Of a DNA stretch of 64,000 nucleotides, positions 54,201 through 64,000 are shown in pieces. A program made the position numbers and the translations under genes. Source of the DNA: Malachius bipustulatus (Eukaryota; Arthropoda; Insecta; Coleoptera; Melyridae). Location: NCBI GenBank assembly GCA_910589415.1, contig OU342635.1, positions 37,536,929 to 37,600,928 on the forward strand, in the 5' to 3' direction. The notes below the pieces were generated by a model, which saw only the letters and a program-made list of their open reading frames with translations, did no database searches and had not been told where the DNA came from. Position 1 is the first letter of the stretch, and each line of letters opens with the position of its first letter.

Positions 54201-55445
54201 ATATTCTCACTTTTAGTACCCAAGTTTGGGTCTCAGTTTTAAGCCTTGCAGTCGTTACAGCTTCAGTTCTTTATATTGCAGTCGTATGGGAACTTGAGAA
54301 GAAAAAAGTTTTTAAATCAAAGGTAACTTTCTGACTTTTGAAAAAACATTTTTCTTAATTTATTTTTCCACCAGAACAACAACTCTCGCAATAACGAATT
54401 GAGATCTTCTTACGTTGAAATTTTCTTCATTACTTATGCAGCTGTTTGTCAACAAGGAGCGCCAGCTGTACCCTACAGTATACCTGGACGAATCATAACG
54501 ATCTTTCTTTTCATATCTTTTATGTTTTTATACGCGGCTTATTCAGCGAACATAGTAGCTCTGCTGCAGTCGTCCTCTAATAGCATTCGAACCCTGGAAG
54601 ATTTATTAAAATCAAGACTCCAAGTGGGAGTAGATGATACTGTCTATAATCAGTTCTATTTTCCTGTAAGTAGGTACTGAAGTACTTTGAAAAAATAAAA
54701 TAAAAATACTATTACAGAATGCAACTGAACCAATAAGAAGAGCTCTTTATTTGAAAAAAGTGGCCCCTCCTGGTGAAAAGCCTAGGTTTATGTCAACAGA
54801 AGAGGGCATGAGTAAAATGAGAGACGGGCTCTTTGCATTTCATGTAGAAACTGGAGTGGGATATAAATTAATAGGTTTGTATATTGACGAATTAAATATT
54901 TAATTGCTTTTATTGAAAATTCTTGCAGGTGAAACGTTTCAAGAATATGAAAAATGTGGTCTACATGAAATACAATTTTTGCAAGTACCATATCCTTGGT
55001 TGGCTGTTGAGAAGAACTCTTCTTATAAGGAAATTTTGAAGATTGGGTGAGATTTGTTTTTTCTGTTTATATGCAAAAGGATACACGAAAGCAATAGTGT
55101 CTCATTACTTTTTGATCCCAAATACTCTTTTTTTTTACACTCTTGATTTACAAATTATCTGTTATTGTAGTTTACGCACGATTCAAGAAAGTGGTCTGCA
55201 GCAGAGAGAAAATTCTTTGATTTACCCCAAAAAACCACAATGTACCTCGAGGGGGAGCGTTTTTATCAGTGTAGGTTTGGTGGATTGTTATGGAGCGCAA
55301 GTTGTTTTATCTTCTGGGATTGTTTTATCGCTCATAATATTTGTTCTAGAATTACATGGAAAAATTAAGTGAGTGAGTATACGTTTTTAAAATCTGATGC
55401 TACTGTTTTTTTTTTTTTAGGAAGAAATTATGCCCCTTTCTTTGA
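51286..55445 (+). CDS. ionotropic receptor, IR75 type (gene 1)
   Basis: This is a chemosensory receptor channel of the insect iGluR-like family, in sensory neuron dendrites; IR75 members mostly sense acids. Ten exons: 51286-51439, 51499-51650, 52406-52770, 53854-54029, 54081-54322, 54375-54665, 54718-54874, 54929-55046, 55171-55368 and 55421-55445. All have GT-AG ends and fitting phases, giving 625 residues. In order: signal peptide MNLKICLFFILFPLSSLCS; N-terminal domain; S1 (TSIVITRKDS, WGYKDKEGKWSGMIGELL, ADIGGTALFITEDR); first membrane helix WVSVLSLAVVTASVLYIAVV; pore loop VCQQGAPAVP; second helix FISFMFLYAAYSANIVALLQ; S2 (EYEKCGLHEIQFLQVPYPWL); third helix VVLSSGIVLSLIIFVLE; short tail. 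Introns 2 and 3 contain transposons. Gene 2 (58367-62123) faces it. Confidence 0.92.
51734..52321. mobile_element. TIR element with ACGTCA repeats in IR gene 1 intron 2
   Basis: The ends TACCCAAGCAGCAGAGTC and (reverse complement) TACCCATCAGGCAGCAGAGTC are inverted. The interior is rich in TGACGT / ACGTCA words in both orientations (for example TGACGTAATTTTTTAGG versus CCAAAAAATCACGT). It is about 590 bp and non-coding. Similar ACGT-rich sequence lies at about 52890-53125 in the next intron, without clear ends. Confidence 0.65.
53222..53555. repeat. foldback in IR gene 1 intron 3
   Basis: The left side (ATCGACGGAAGAACGGGGC, GGGGTAAGAGTG, TGAAGAATTATTAGACTTGG) is repeated inverted on the right (CCAAGTCTAATAATTCTTCA, CACTCTTACCCCGTATC, GTTCTTCCGTCGAT). 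GC-rich sequence with open frames continues to about 53780. I see no known domain. Confidence 0.75.
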
Positions 55446-55894
55446 GTTAGAAGTTTGAAAATAACTTCAAGCATTGAATTAACAGGTATAATTTTTGTTT
55501 GAAATGCCAAATGCCACACGTGTGTGTAATGTAATGGAGAAATATGGAGTAGTATCTCGCACAATCTAGAGCTACATTATATAGTGCTCAAATAATAGTT
55601 CCATTACAGTAATTTCTGCATGGATGAACTTTGCTTTTATCTCTTAATAAATAAATGTTACCTAAGTGTTAATTGTCTGCTGTTATACATAAATTAACTC
55701 GAGAATTAACTTATCTATTATCTGTACTTACTTATTCATACCATCTACGACCAAAATGCAGCCTGCTCTAACCCTAACCCATACATTTTGGTCATGAATA
55801 AACTAGTGAAAATTAAAGTGAATTAAAGTTACAAAGTGACTTTGGTCGCGATACGCGCGCAGAATCGATTATGGGAGGGATTTTAGTCGAGAGG
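55446..55894. other. 3' flank of IR gene 1
   Basis: AT-rich sequence after the stop codon. An AATAAATAAAT at about 55646 may serve for polyadenylation. Nothing else is seen. Confidence 0.4.
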
Positions 55895-57245
55895 AGTCCG
55901 ACACTACCTTGGCAGGGAAAAACCAGGTCAGGATGTCCTTGAGGGGTTTCATCGTCAACCATTTCACCTCCCTTTCTCCACAAAAAGTCAATTAGTCAAC
56001 TTTACCTTAATCCTAGAAGCTTAATTGTCTACTTAAGGGTCCATGTGCAGAATGGAGGTTAATTAAAAGATAAATTGAAACCTAAATTCCCGGGCAGGGC
56101 GAGAAACCAGGTCAGGGTGCCCATTGGCGACACCGGCGGTTCATAATTTAAAAGATAAAATTGAAACCTGAATACCCCCGCAAGGAAAAACCAGGCCAGG
56201 GCGTCCATGAGGGACACCTTCACCTTAAACTATTTTACCTTCCCCTCCCCACTAAAAAGTCGAATAGTCAACTTTACCTTATTCCTGCAAGTTTAATCGT
56301 TTAAGGATCAAGATGCAAAATGAAGGTTTATTTAAAAGAAAAAAAAATTAAACCCATATTTTCAGTCAAGGGGGTCCAAGAGGGACATCGGTTCAACGTC
56401 AACCATTTCATCCCCGCCCCTCCAAAAAAATTTAAATAGTCAATTTTACCTTATTCCTGGAAGTTTAATTGTTTACTTAAGAGTCCAGGTGCAATAAGAA
56501 AGATAAAAAATTGAAACCTGAATTCCCTGGCAGGGAAAAACCAGGTCAGGGGTCTATGAGGGACACCGTTCAACGTCACCCATTTCACCTCCCTTCCCCA
56601 AAAAAGTCAAATAGTTAACTTTACCTTATTCCTGGCAGTTTAATTGCGTACTTACGGGTCCAGGTGCAAAATGGAGGTTGATTTAAAAGATAAAAAAATG
56701 AAATCTGAATCTACTCGCATGGAAAAACCAGGTCAAGGCGTCCATGAGGGACACCTGTTCAACGTCAACCATTTCACCTCCCTCTCGTTCACCCCACCCA
56801 AAAAGTCAAATGGTCAACTTTATACCTTATCCCTGGAAGTTTAATTGTGTATTTAAGGGTCTAGGTCTCTAGGTGCAAACTGGGGATTAATTTAAAAGAT
56901 AAAAAATTGAAACCCGAGATTCCTGGTAGGGAAAAACCAGGTGAGGGTATCCCTGAGGGACACCGTTCAACGTCAACCTTTTCACCTCCCTCCCCCAAAA
57001 AGTCAAATAATCAACTTAGACTTATTCCTGAAAGTTTAATTGTGTACTTAAGGGTCCAGGTAATCCAGGTGCAGGTTGATTTAAAAGATAAAAAATTTAA
57101 ACCTGAATTCCCTCTCAAGGAAAAACAAGGAAAAAAACGTCAACGATCTCACCTCCCATTCCCCCAAAAAATTAAATGGCAACCTTGCCTTATTCCTGGA
57201 AGTTTTATTAGTGTTAATGGTAATTAAGGGTCCAGATGTAAGCCT
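55895..57245. repeat. tandem array of ~170-200 bp units between the IR genes
   Basis: About seven imperfect units are present. The phrase CCTGGAAGTTTAATTGT(G) recurs near 56012, 56284, 56456, 56630, 56831, 57027 and 57195, so spacings are 168-201 bp apart from one of about 272 where a partial unit is added. Each unit also holds GGCAGGGAAAAACCAGGTCA, TCCATGAGGGACACC, GTTCAACGTCAACC and TTTCACCTCCC. Units differ by 10-20 per cent by eye. The short open frames at 56644 and 56907 are the array read through, not genes. Confidence 0.9.
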
Positions 57246-58366
57246 GAAGATTGATATAGGACCATAATATACGATACAGTTTAGTTAAATTGTTTATACA
57301 GGCCCAATAAAAAATAGCCTTTTACTCTAAGCATGGTAAAAAAAAATTTCTTCGATTCAAGGTATAGAAATCGAATCTCAAAACCAAAATCGCAGAACTT
57401 CTACAAAAAAATAAATATTAGCTCTAAATAAAAAATAGATAAATAAATAATTAAAAGAAACATGAATTATAGGAATAGGTTAATTCACCGTAATAATGAC
57501 GCATAGTTCGAGAATTACCTTCGAAATAAGAACCCCCTTCATCACTGATGGAGACTGTAATAAGATATAAAAAGCAAGTGCTTGGAAGCAAGTTAGTCTA
57601 AGAGTGATATGCGTTATGGAATAAAAATCGTACTTAATATAAATTTCTTTATTACTAAATTTTGTACATGAAGTATTAGTTATTGTTAATTCGTGCTTAG
57701 ATAAATCAAAATAAATAGTCTTAAACTGTATATGTGTAAATTATTGATTAAATTACTGTGAGTAATAATTCGTCAATGAATTGAGACTGAATTTACTTTA
57801 TAAAGGAATCTTTCAATGGTAAATCTGATACACTACTGTAATGTCCTCCAAGTTTCAAGTTTTTATATTTTACAATTAACCTTCATTTTGCTCCTGCTCG
57901 CTGCATTCCAATATTCTGAATAAATTTGGTGTCCAGTTTGTCAAATTTAAAAGGAGGGTAAAAAATCGGTCAGTTCATCTGGATTTAATTGCTTTATTTT
58001 TGGAGTATTAGGTAATAAAATGACTGCAAGAAGTAGGTGGCTGCTATTTTTGTTGTGCTAAAATAGTGTAATTTAAACAATTCTCAAATCTACCATGTAC
58101 TTAATATAAAGTAATTATTATGATATGATTGTTCTGTAGATGATGAGCTCAACAAAAATGTCATGTGTTTCATGTGGGCCTAGTTTTTATTCGATGACAA
58201 AAGTTACAGTAGACTTTCAGCTCTGATAATTTAGTAATAATTATTTCAGGATCACCTATTCATGTAAAATTTATAATGCGTTTATGATTATTTTTTAATA
58301 GCTCGTCTAACATGTCATATATGTTATTATCGCACACTTTCACCATTACGAGCATCCATGCAGGTA
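57246..58366. other. 3' flank of IR gene 2
   Basis: AT-rich spacer between the tandem array and the stop codon of IR gene 2. No feature is supported. Confidence 0.4.
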
Positions 58367-61300
58367 TTAAGGACGTTTGGTAAACCGTTTTACCATAATT
58401 TCTATCAACAAAAAAAACAAGCTTAGGAAAACTCCTATTGCAAAAATCACAAAGGCGTAGAAACAATCAATCATCCCTACTCTAACGAAGTTACCACCCT
58501 TGCCCGAGCATTCTGGTTTTTTAAAATAAATTCGATTCCATTCTCGCTGCTGCAATCCAGCTTCATAAATTTTTCTCATCCTAAAAATATAAAGAAGTCA
58601 TATTTGAAGTGTAAAAATCTGGAGTCATAAAATATACTGAAATCTAACAAAGAGTTGGTTCATACTCAGCTGAAAATATTTTTTTGTAACTAGAATTCTT
58701 CTCCACGATAAAATGAGGCTCTACGGCGCGAATATAATCGATTTCCATTAGTCCACATTTCTCGTTTTCCAGGAAAGTATCAGCAACCAATTTATAACCA
58801 TTCGTTAGCTCCACGTGAAAAGCGAAAAATTCATCACGCATCCTTCTTATTCCTTCCTCAAGCGGCATGAAATTCGCTGCTTGGCCTTTCGGGGCGACCT
58901 TCTGTTCGTATATTGCTTTCTTCGTTGGCTCCACAGCTGTCTGTAAGGTCAACTAAATAAGATAAAAATAATTTATAAATACTTATACATATTAACCTCG
59001 AAATAATAATGACCATAAACAATATCCTCCACTCCTAGCTTGATCCTGAAAGTTAGGAGATCGTTCAAAGTCCTTATACTGTCAGTGGTCGATTGCAGGA
59101 GAGCTACGATATTGGCTGTATACGAAACATATAAGAATAGGAAAGCAATGTACGTAAAAAGAGTTGCAAGTTTCCCAGCGTTACTCTTCGGTTCAACCTT
59201 AATCCCTTGCTGACTTATAGCCCTAATTTCCATCATGAAGACATCCAAAGCGTTCGGTTTCAGTAATGTTTGATCGTATTGGATCGTTTTAAATGCTGGG
59301 TCTTTCCACTCCCAGTAAACTATCCCCAATACTATGATGAAAATTAACGCGAGGATCACAAAACTTGAATACCAGACATACGTATGAAATGGCATGGTGT
59401 ACACGTTTGTAACGTATGAAAGAGGCGGAGCTCTGAAGATGAATTTAATTAATGTCCGAGTTGTTGAGGTAATGTAATCCACAACTTTCAATCTTTCAAG
59501 GGTGAAAAAGCATGGAGTACCTGAAGAAAAAGTTATTTTGTCAACATTATTATTAGGACTAAACAATTATTAAAGATACATAATATAAGAACAGATTGAC
59601 AGAATTAATTCTCATGAACGGTAAATAGCACACTAATGTTAATTAATTCAGAATTAATTCTCCTTCTTTATTTAAAAATTGACTGGGAACTTGGTCGTAG
59701 TAACACATTAGAGCTATTGGAATCTTATTTTACATTTAACCTTCTTGTAAAGAGTTTAATAATTGTAGTGGTCTTAATAAGTAATTAAAAACGGTTAGTT
59801 TGTTGTCAAAAGAATAGACTGCTGCACGTTGCATCAAACTTCCAAAGTGGGCTTAAGATCTAGAATATGATCATTAAATATGTAGGTAATAAAAGTCCAT
59901 TAAGCATACAGACGTCCATCATAGACCTCGAAAAGACGTTCATGAGACGAGACGTCCAGCAATGTTATATTCATCAGACGTTCAGAATGTTCATTAACGG
60001 ATGCTAATTAACGGAAGTTAATTATTGACCTAAAACTGATGAACGACAAAGGTCTGTTGCTCTTACGTCATTGAACATCCAGCATCCAGGATACGCGCCA
60101 TACAATGCTCCAACAAAAATCTGACGTTCAACTGGACGTCAAAACTTCTCTGGTCCTAGAGTCCAGTATAATATTATGTTCATTGCACGTCAAACAAATG
60201 GACCTCGAATCCTCGAACGGACCTTCAGTAGACGTGCATTTTTAGATGTTAACCAGTCGTCCAAAATGAGATGTCTCATGGAGGTCCAATAAAAGGGTAT
60301 AATTGACCTAAAATGGACGTCCGGTGAAGGTCTATTGCTCTAACGTCATTGAACATCTAGGATATAACGTTAAATTGTACGTCAGACCTCCAGGTATCTC
60401 TGGAATCAAAATGGACGTCCAATGAATCTATTTCGATTAGACGTACAGGAATGAGAAACGTCAAGCATCCGAGGGACGTTTATCAAGCAACTGCATCAAA
60501 TGTTCGAACACCTTTGGACCTAAGCTCCAGAAAAACGTGATCACTGAACATGTAACACAAGTCTTTTAAGCGTACAGATATTCCTGGATTTTCAGTTAGA
60601 CGTCTGATGAACGACTATCGAGCATTCAGGATTCAGGATACAATGTAGTCAAACAAAAGTTTGACGTTCAACTGGACGTCAAACCTTCTATCGATTGGAC
60701 GAATGGACGTCAAAAGAACGTTTATTCTACCTCCGTTAGACGTCCAGAAATAAGTAGTAACGTCAATGGACGGTCAACAACTCCATCAAACGTTGGAACA
60801 TCTATGGACTTAAACTCTAGAAAAACATGACCACTGAACTTGTAACAAAAGTCTTTTAAGCGTACAAATGTTCCTGGATCTGGATCATAGATTAGACCGT
60901 CACGTTCTAGTTTGTTGTGAATAAAAGCAAATTTTGCAGAAAACAACACTCTGTCAATCCATTTTAATGTAATGCTTCGAAATTGTTGATCTCTGATTCA
61001 GATAGGTAGTTCATAAAGCTTGATAATAAGAAAAAAAAGGTATAAATACCTCCCAAACTTGAATGTCCAAGTTGTAGCTCTCCAACCATTCCAGTAAATA
61101 TTCCCGAAGTTTTATTAGGATACCCCCAGCTGTTTACCGGTTTCCAAATGGGAAAAAAATTGAGAAGGTCAGCAAGATGATTTGTTATAATATAATTAAC
61201 TTTCGATATAGGATCAACATGTCTGAATCTATAACAAGATACAAAAATTTCCCAGGCTTGTAATTTGATCGTATTCTCACCTATAATCGGTGAGATGATT

Positions 61301-62123
61301 GGCTGTATCAGGTTTAGTAGCTACATAAGGCACAACTAACTCCAAACCGTTCAGATTTGATCTATTTTTTGCAATTTGCAGTTTGTTATATTCACTAAAA
61401 CCTCCCTGTTTGTTCCAAATGGCAACATGATTGCGAGAAAAAATAGTGGAATTTCTCGAGTACTTATAAATGGCTGTTACACCAAATCCTTCAGAAATAT
61501 TTTGGGCAACATAGACCCTGCTGTCAAGTTTAGTGTGAATATCTAAAGATTCAACATCGTCAGGATTTCCAAATATTAACCATCTGAAAGGACCCTTAAA
61601 GAGGTTGCGTTGTGATGCCTGAAATGGGAAAGAAAAGTAAATCGAGGCTAGAAACATTCAAAATTTCTTACTTGAAGAAGAATTTTATCAGCTCCCTCAC
61701 AACCAATATCGATAACATAGAATTGGAATTTTTCTGGTAGAATGTAAGGAATATCAGTGGTTATGGTGGGTAGTACCAATACCATTGCATTAAATCCGTT
61801 TGAGGAGAGCATACGCTCAGTTGCTATTAAGTCCCCTAAAAAAATTTTATGTTTCATTTTTTTTCAGTTTACTTTTTATAACTGAAATATTATAATTAAG
61901 ATCTGAGTGAGGGATCTTATGTCGAATTAAAGTGATCTATTTGTTTACTTTTATGAAGCAGAAGGTACCTACCTTTCCTGTTACATAAAAATGCAGTAAT
62001 TTTCGTAGGAAAATTCTCATTTTTCAAAAAATCTCTCAAGAAACACCTAACATCCTCAAAATCACCTCCAAGTGTTATTTTAATAATAGAAAGTAATATT
62101 GTTATAATGTTTCCTATTAACAT
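58367..62123 (-). CDS. ionotropic receptor, IR75 type (gene 2)
   Basis: This is a second receptor of the same subfamily as gene 1, probably an old tail-to-tail duplicate. Seven exons on the minus strand: 62123-61973, 61835-61672, 61618-61281, 61228-61050, 59520-58997, 58940-58666 and 58580-58367. All have GT-AG ends and matching phases, giving 614 residues. Signal peptide MLIGNIITILLSIIKITLGG. S1 region LELVVPYVATKPDTANHLTD, WGYPNKTSGIFTGMVGEL, then GTPCFFTLERLKVVDYI. First helix YSSFVILALIFIIVLGIVYW; pore ISQQGIKVEP; second helix YIAFLFLYVSYTANIVALLQ; S2 FLENEKCGLMEIDYIRAVEP; third helix FVIFAIGVFLSLFFLLIEIM. Exons 5 and 6 are undivided where gene 1 has introns. The 1.5 kb intron 4 holds an ACGTC-rich array. 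Confidence 0.92.
59820..60890. repeat. GACGTC-rich repeats in IR gene 2 intron 4
   Basis: The words GACGTC, GGACGTCCA and GACGTTCA occur more than twenty times. A long unit is present about three times: the phrase AAGTCTTTTAAGCGTACA lies at about 60561 and 60850, with a diverged match near 59890. GACGTTCAACTGGACGTCAA lies at about 60121 and 60663. ACGTCATTGAACATC is at about 60065 and 60342. The repeats are partly self-complementary. They are non-coding and confined to the intron. Confidence 0.8.
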
Positions 62124-62569
62124 TTCAATTACCTTCCTACTTTCTCAGTTTAATCTCAGAGATTGATGTAGGTAGTTTCATAAAACTTAAAAAATTGTAC
62201 TTATATGCTCATACTAGGGATGAATAATTAAACAGGAATCAAGCCTATGACATGATATTTACCTCTAATTAAAAGTTTCTGAATGGCAATTAAATGAAAC
62301 TTCATTCAATCACGCGATGGGTTTTTATAATTATTATAAGAGTTTAATAAAATATTAAAAACCAAAAACTAGGAAATTCGGTACTAGCCTTGAAAATCAA
62401 AGCTCAGAACGTCAAGTCTTCAATATTTGATTCTTATCATAACTTTTTTATCACGCGTAATCAAATCTACGTGAACGTAACCTACTTTGTATCTTAAAAA
62501 TTATTTTTCTCCTCACTTTTTCTAAACAACTTTTTTTAGTGAAGCGAGTCTTTTTTGACTTTGGCAACC
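62124..62569. other. upstream region of IR gene 2
   Basis: AT-rich sequence, presumably with the promoter of IR gene 2. No motif can be singled out. Confidence 0.4.
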
Positions 62570-64000
62570 TTCTTCTTCTTTGAGGCCTATTTATTTCGAA
62601 TATTGGCGACCATTCTAGCTATGAACACCCTATTGATTGCTGTCTTAAACAGTTCTGTCGTTGTTTTGACTCAGGTGTTTGAGTCGGGATATCCTTTTTC
62701 TTCCAGGCCATCTCCCCCCTAACACTTTTACTTGGGGGATGAACTTTGAAAACCTGTATTTGCTGACATTTCTCATTGTCATTATATGTTTGAGATACTT
62801 TATTTTCCTTCTTTTAATCGTGTTCATCACCTCCATTTCCTTTCCCATTCTCTCCAGCACTCTTTCATCTCGTTGCTCACCATCATCTTATCCACCCATG
62901 ATGTCCTAAGGATTCTATGTAGGGCCACATCTCGAAGGCCTCAAGTTTCTTTTGTGTTGCCTCGGTCAATGTTCCATAGTATGGAGAAATAGGATCGTAG
63001 AAGTCTTACGTTGATGTCCATTTGGGGGTTGTGGCTGTTGAAAAGTTTAGACATTTTGATGAAGGCGTCTCTTACTTTTTCTAGTCTACATTTGATTTCC
63101 TTTGAGTGGTCTAACTGTTCATTTACTACGTTTCCCAGGTAGAAAATTTTGGATACTCTCTCTACTGATATACTTTTAATAAATAGTTGGCCATTTTCTT
63201 TCTCTTTCTTCTCCTTACTTATCTTATGATCATAAATTTCGTTTTGTTAACATTCACCTTTAGATGGTCCATATCGTTGACTCACTTTACAACACGTTCA
63301 CGTTCACACAACTTTCCAGGACTTTTTTGAATATCTCTTCTGAGTATAGACAGAATATTAATGGAGAGATCCCTGTCTTATGCCTCGCAGAAGTTCATTG
63401 TTTCTGTTGCTTCATCTTCACAACTGACCATTTTGGTTCCAGTAAAGGTTTTTCTATAACTCTAAGGTCTTTATCGTCCATTCTAGTATCTTTCAGTACC
63501 TTCCTGTATCATTTTCTGGTGTTGGATTGTGTCAAACGTTTTTTTGTAGTCTGCAAAGCAGGTATCAATGTCACAATTCACGTCTCTGCATCGTTGGAAT
63601 AAGGCTTGTGGACTGAACGGTGCAACTCTTGTTCCCACTCTCTTCATAAACCCAAACTGTGTGTCTGAAACTCTTTCCTCACACATCTTGTATGCTCTGT
63701 GATACTGCGATGGATAATTTTGAGAAAAAGTTTAAGTAAATGGTTCATTAAGCTGATGGACCGATATTCTCTGCATCTCTTTGTCTCTTGTTTCTTGGGC
63801 AACAATATAAATATAGAAACTAGATGTTTTTTCGGAATATTGCCGGTGTCGTGTACATTATTGTTCAATATTTTGCAGAGCAAATCTGTCTGCGTATGTC
63901 GTCCAGTCCTGGAGCTTTTCCTTCTCTCAAAGACTTTATGGCTGTTTCTATCTCGTTTTACTAGTATTGGTGGCCCACTTTCCATAGATAAGCGTGGGGA
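62570..64000 (-). mobile_element. RTE/jockey-type retrotransposon, 3' part, running off the window
   Basis: Read on the minus strand in shifted frames, the order is reverse transcriptase N-part (63985-63644: ILNNNVHDTGNIPKK, then YRSISLMNHLLKLFLKIIHR), then SDTQFGFMKRVGTR and LFQRCRDVNCDIDTCFADYK (63683-63530). It continues through the region after the catalytic core (about 63270-63000: NVNKTKFMI, NEQLDHSKEIKCRLEKVRDA) and a C-terminus MLERMGKEMEVMNTIKRRK, YLKHIM, GRRWPGRKR-like (62860-62645). This is a very common insect endonuclease/reverse-transcriptase family. Frameshifts make it a pseudogene. The 5' part would lie beyond the window. Confidence 0.85.

Noticed and set aside
56644..57227. 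66- and 106-codon frames
   Set aside because: They are the tandem array read through; the units contain stop codons in most copies.
55895..57245. CRISPR array or other repeat-spacer locus
   Set aside because: The whole 170-200 bp unit repeats with no unique spacers, and the genome is animal.

Overview
The window looks like nuclear DNA from an insect. It is AT-rich, the genes are split by short GT-AG introns, and the proteins are animal ones (RpL23A with a long histone-H1-like tail, SBDS, TRMT44, MMAB, a Rab34/36-type GTPase). It also carries two insect-specific ionotropic receptor genes of the IR75 type. The order of insect is not certain; the transposon mix would fit a beetle or a hemipteran, but this is a weak inference. 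No bacterial, viral or CRISPR features were seen.

Layout. 1-21.5 kb holds no host gene that I can recognise. It is a transposon graveyard of foldback (snap-back) elements, many bounded by a TACAGGGTG-type end, plus retrotransposon relics and a 1.5 kb TA-inserted transposon lying in a tandem duplication. 21.6-25.4 kb holds two head-to-head host genes, a Rab34/36-like GTPase (-) and RpL23A (+). 27.5-30.3 kb is a decayed non-LTR retrotransposon split by a MITE. 30.6-32.9 kb is TRMT44 (-). Next to it, 33.26-34.52 kb is a P-element-like transposon with perfect 30 bp ends and a 7 bp target duplication; it encodes only a THAP DNA-binding protein. 35.9-37.5 kb is a hAT-like element that has taken a second copy of itself, in inverse orientation. 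38.3-45.65 kb is MMAB (+), whose 6.5 kb last intron is packed with transposons. It converges on SBDS (-, 45.9-46.7 kb). 47.5-48.7 kb is a large palindrome. 51.3-62.1 kb holds two complete, convergent IR75-type chemoreceptor genes (10 and 7 exons) separated by a roughly 180 bp tandem array. The right edge is the 3' half of an RTE/jockey-type retrotransposon (-).

The most interesting signals are two non-autonomous DNA elements that each carry one small open frame for a transposase-type DNA-binding domain and no catalytic domain: THAP in the P-like element at 33.3 kb, and a DUF4817-like helix-turn-helix in the loop of a 1.5 kb foldback at 4.9 kb. The best inference is that they resemble KP-type repressors or cis-acting end-binding proteins, but this is untested. 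The inverted self-insertion at 36 kb also gives a clear mechanism for making long palindromes.

All gene models were spliced by eye from GT-AG sites and reading phase. Domain assignments rest on remembered family signatures, not on searches.
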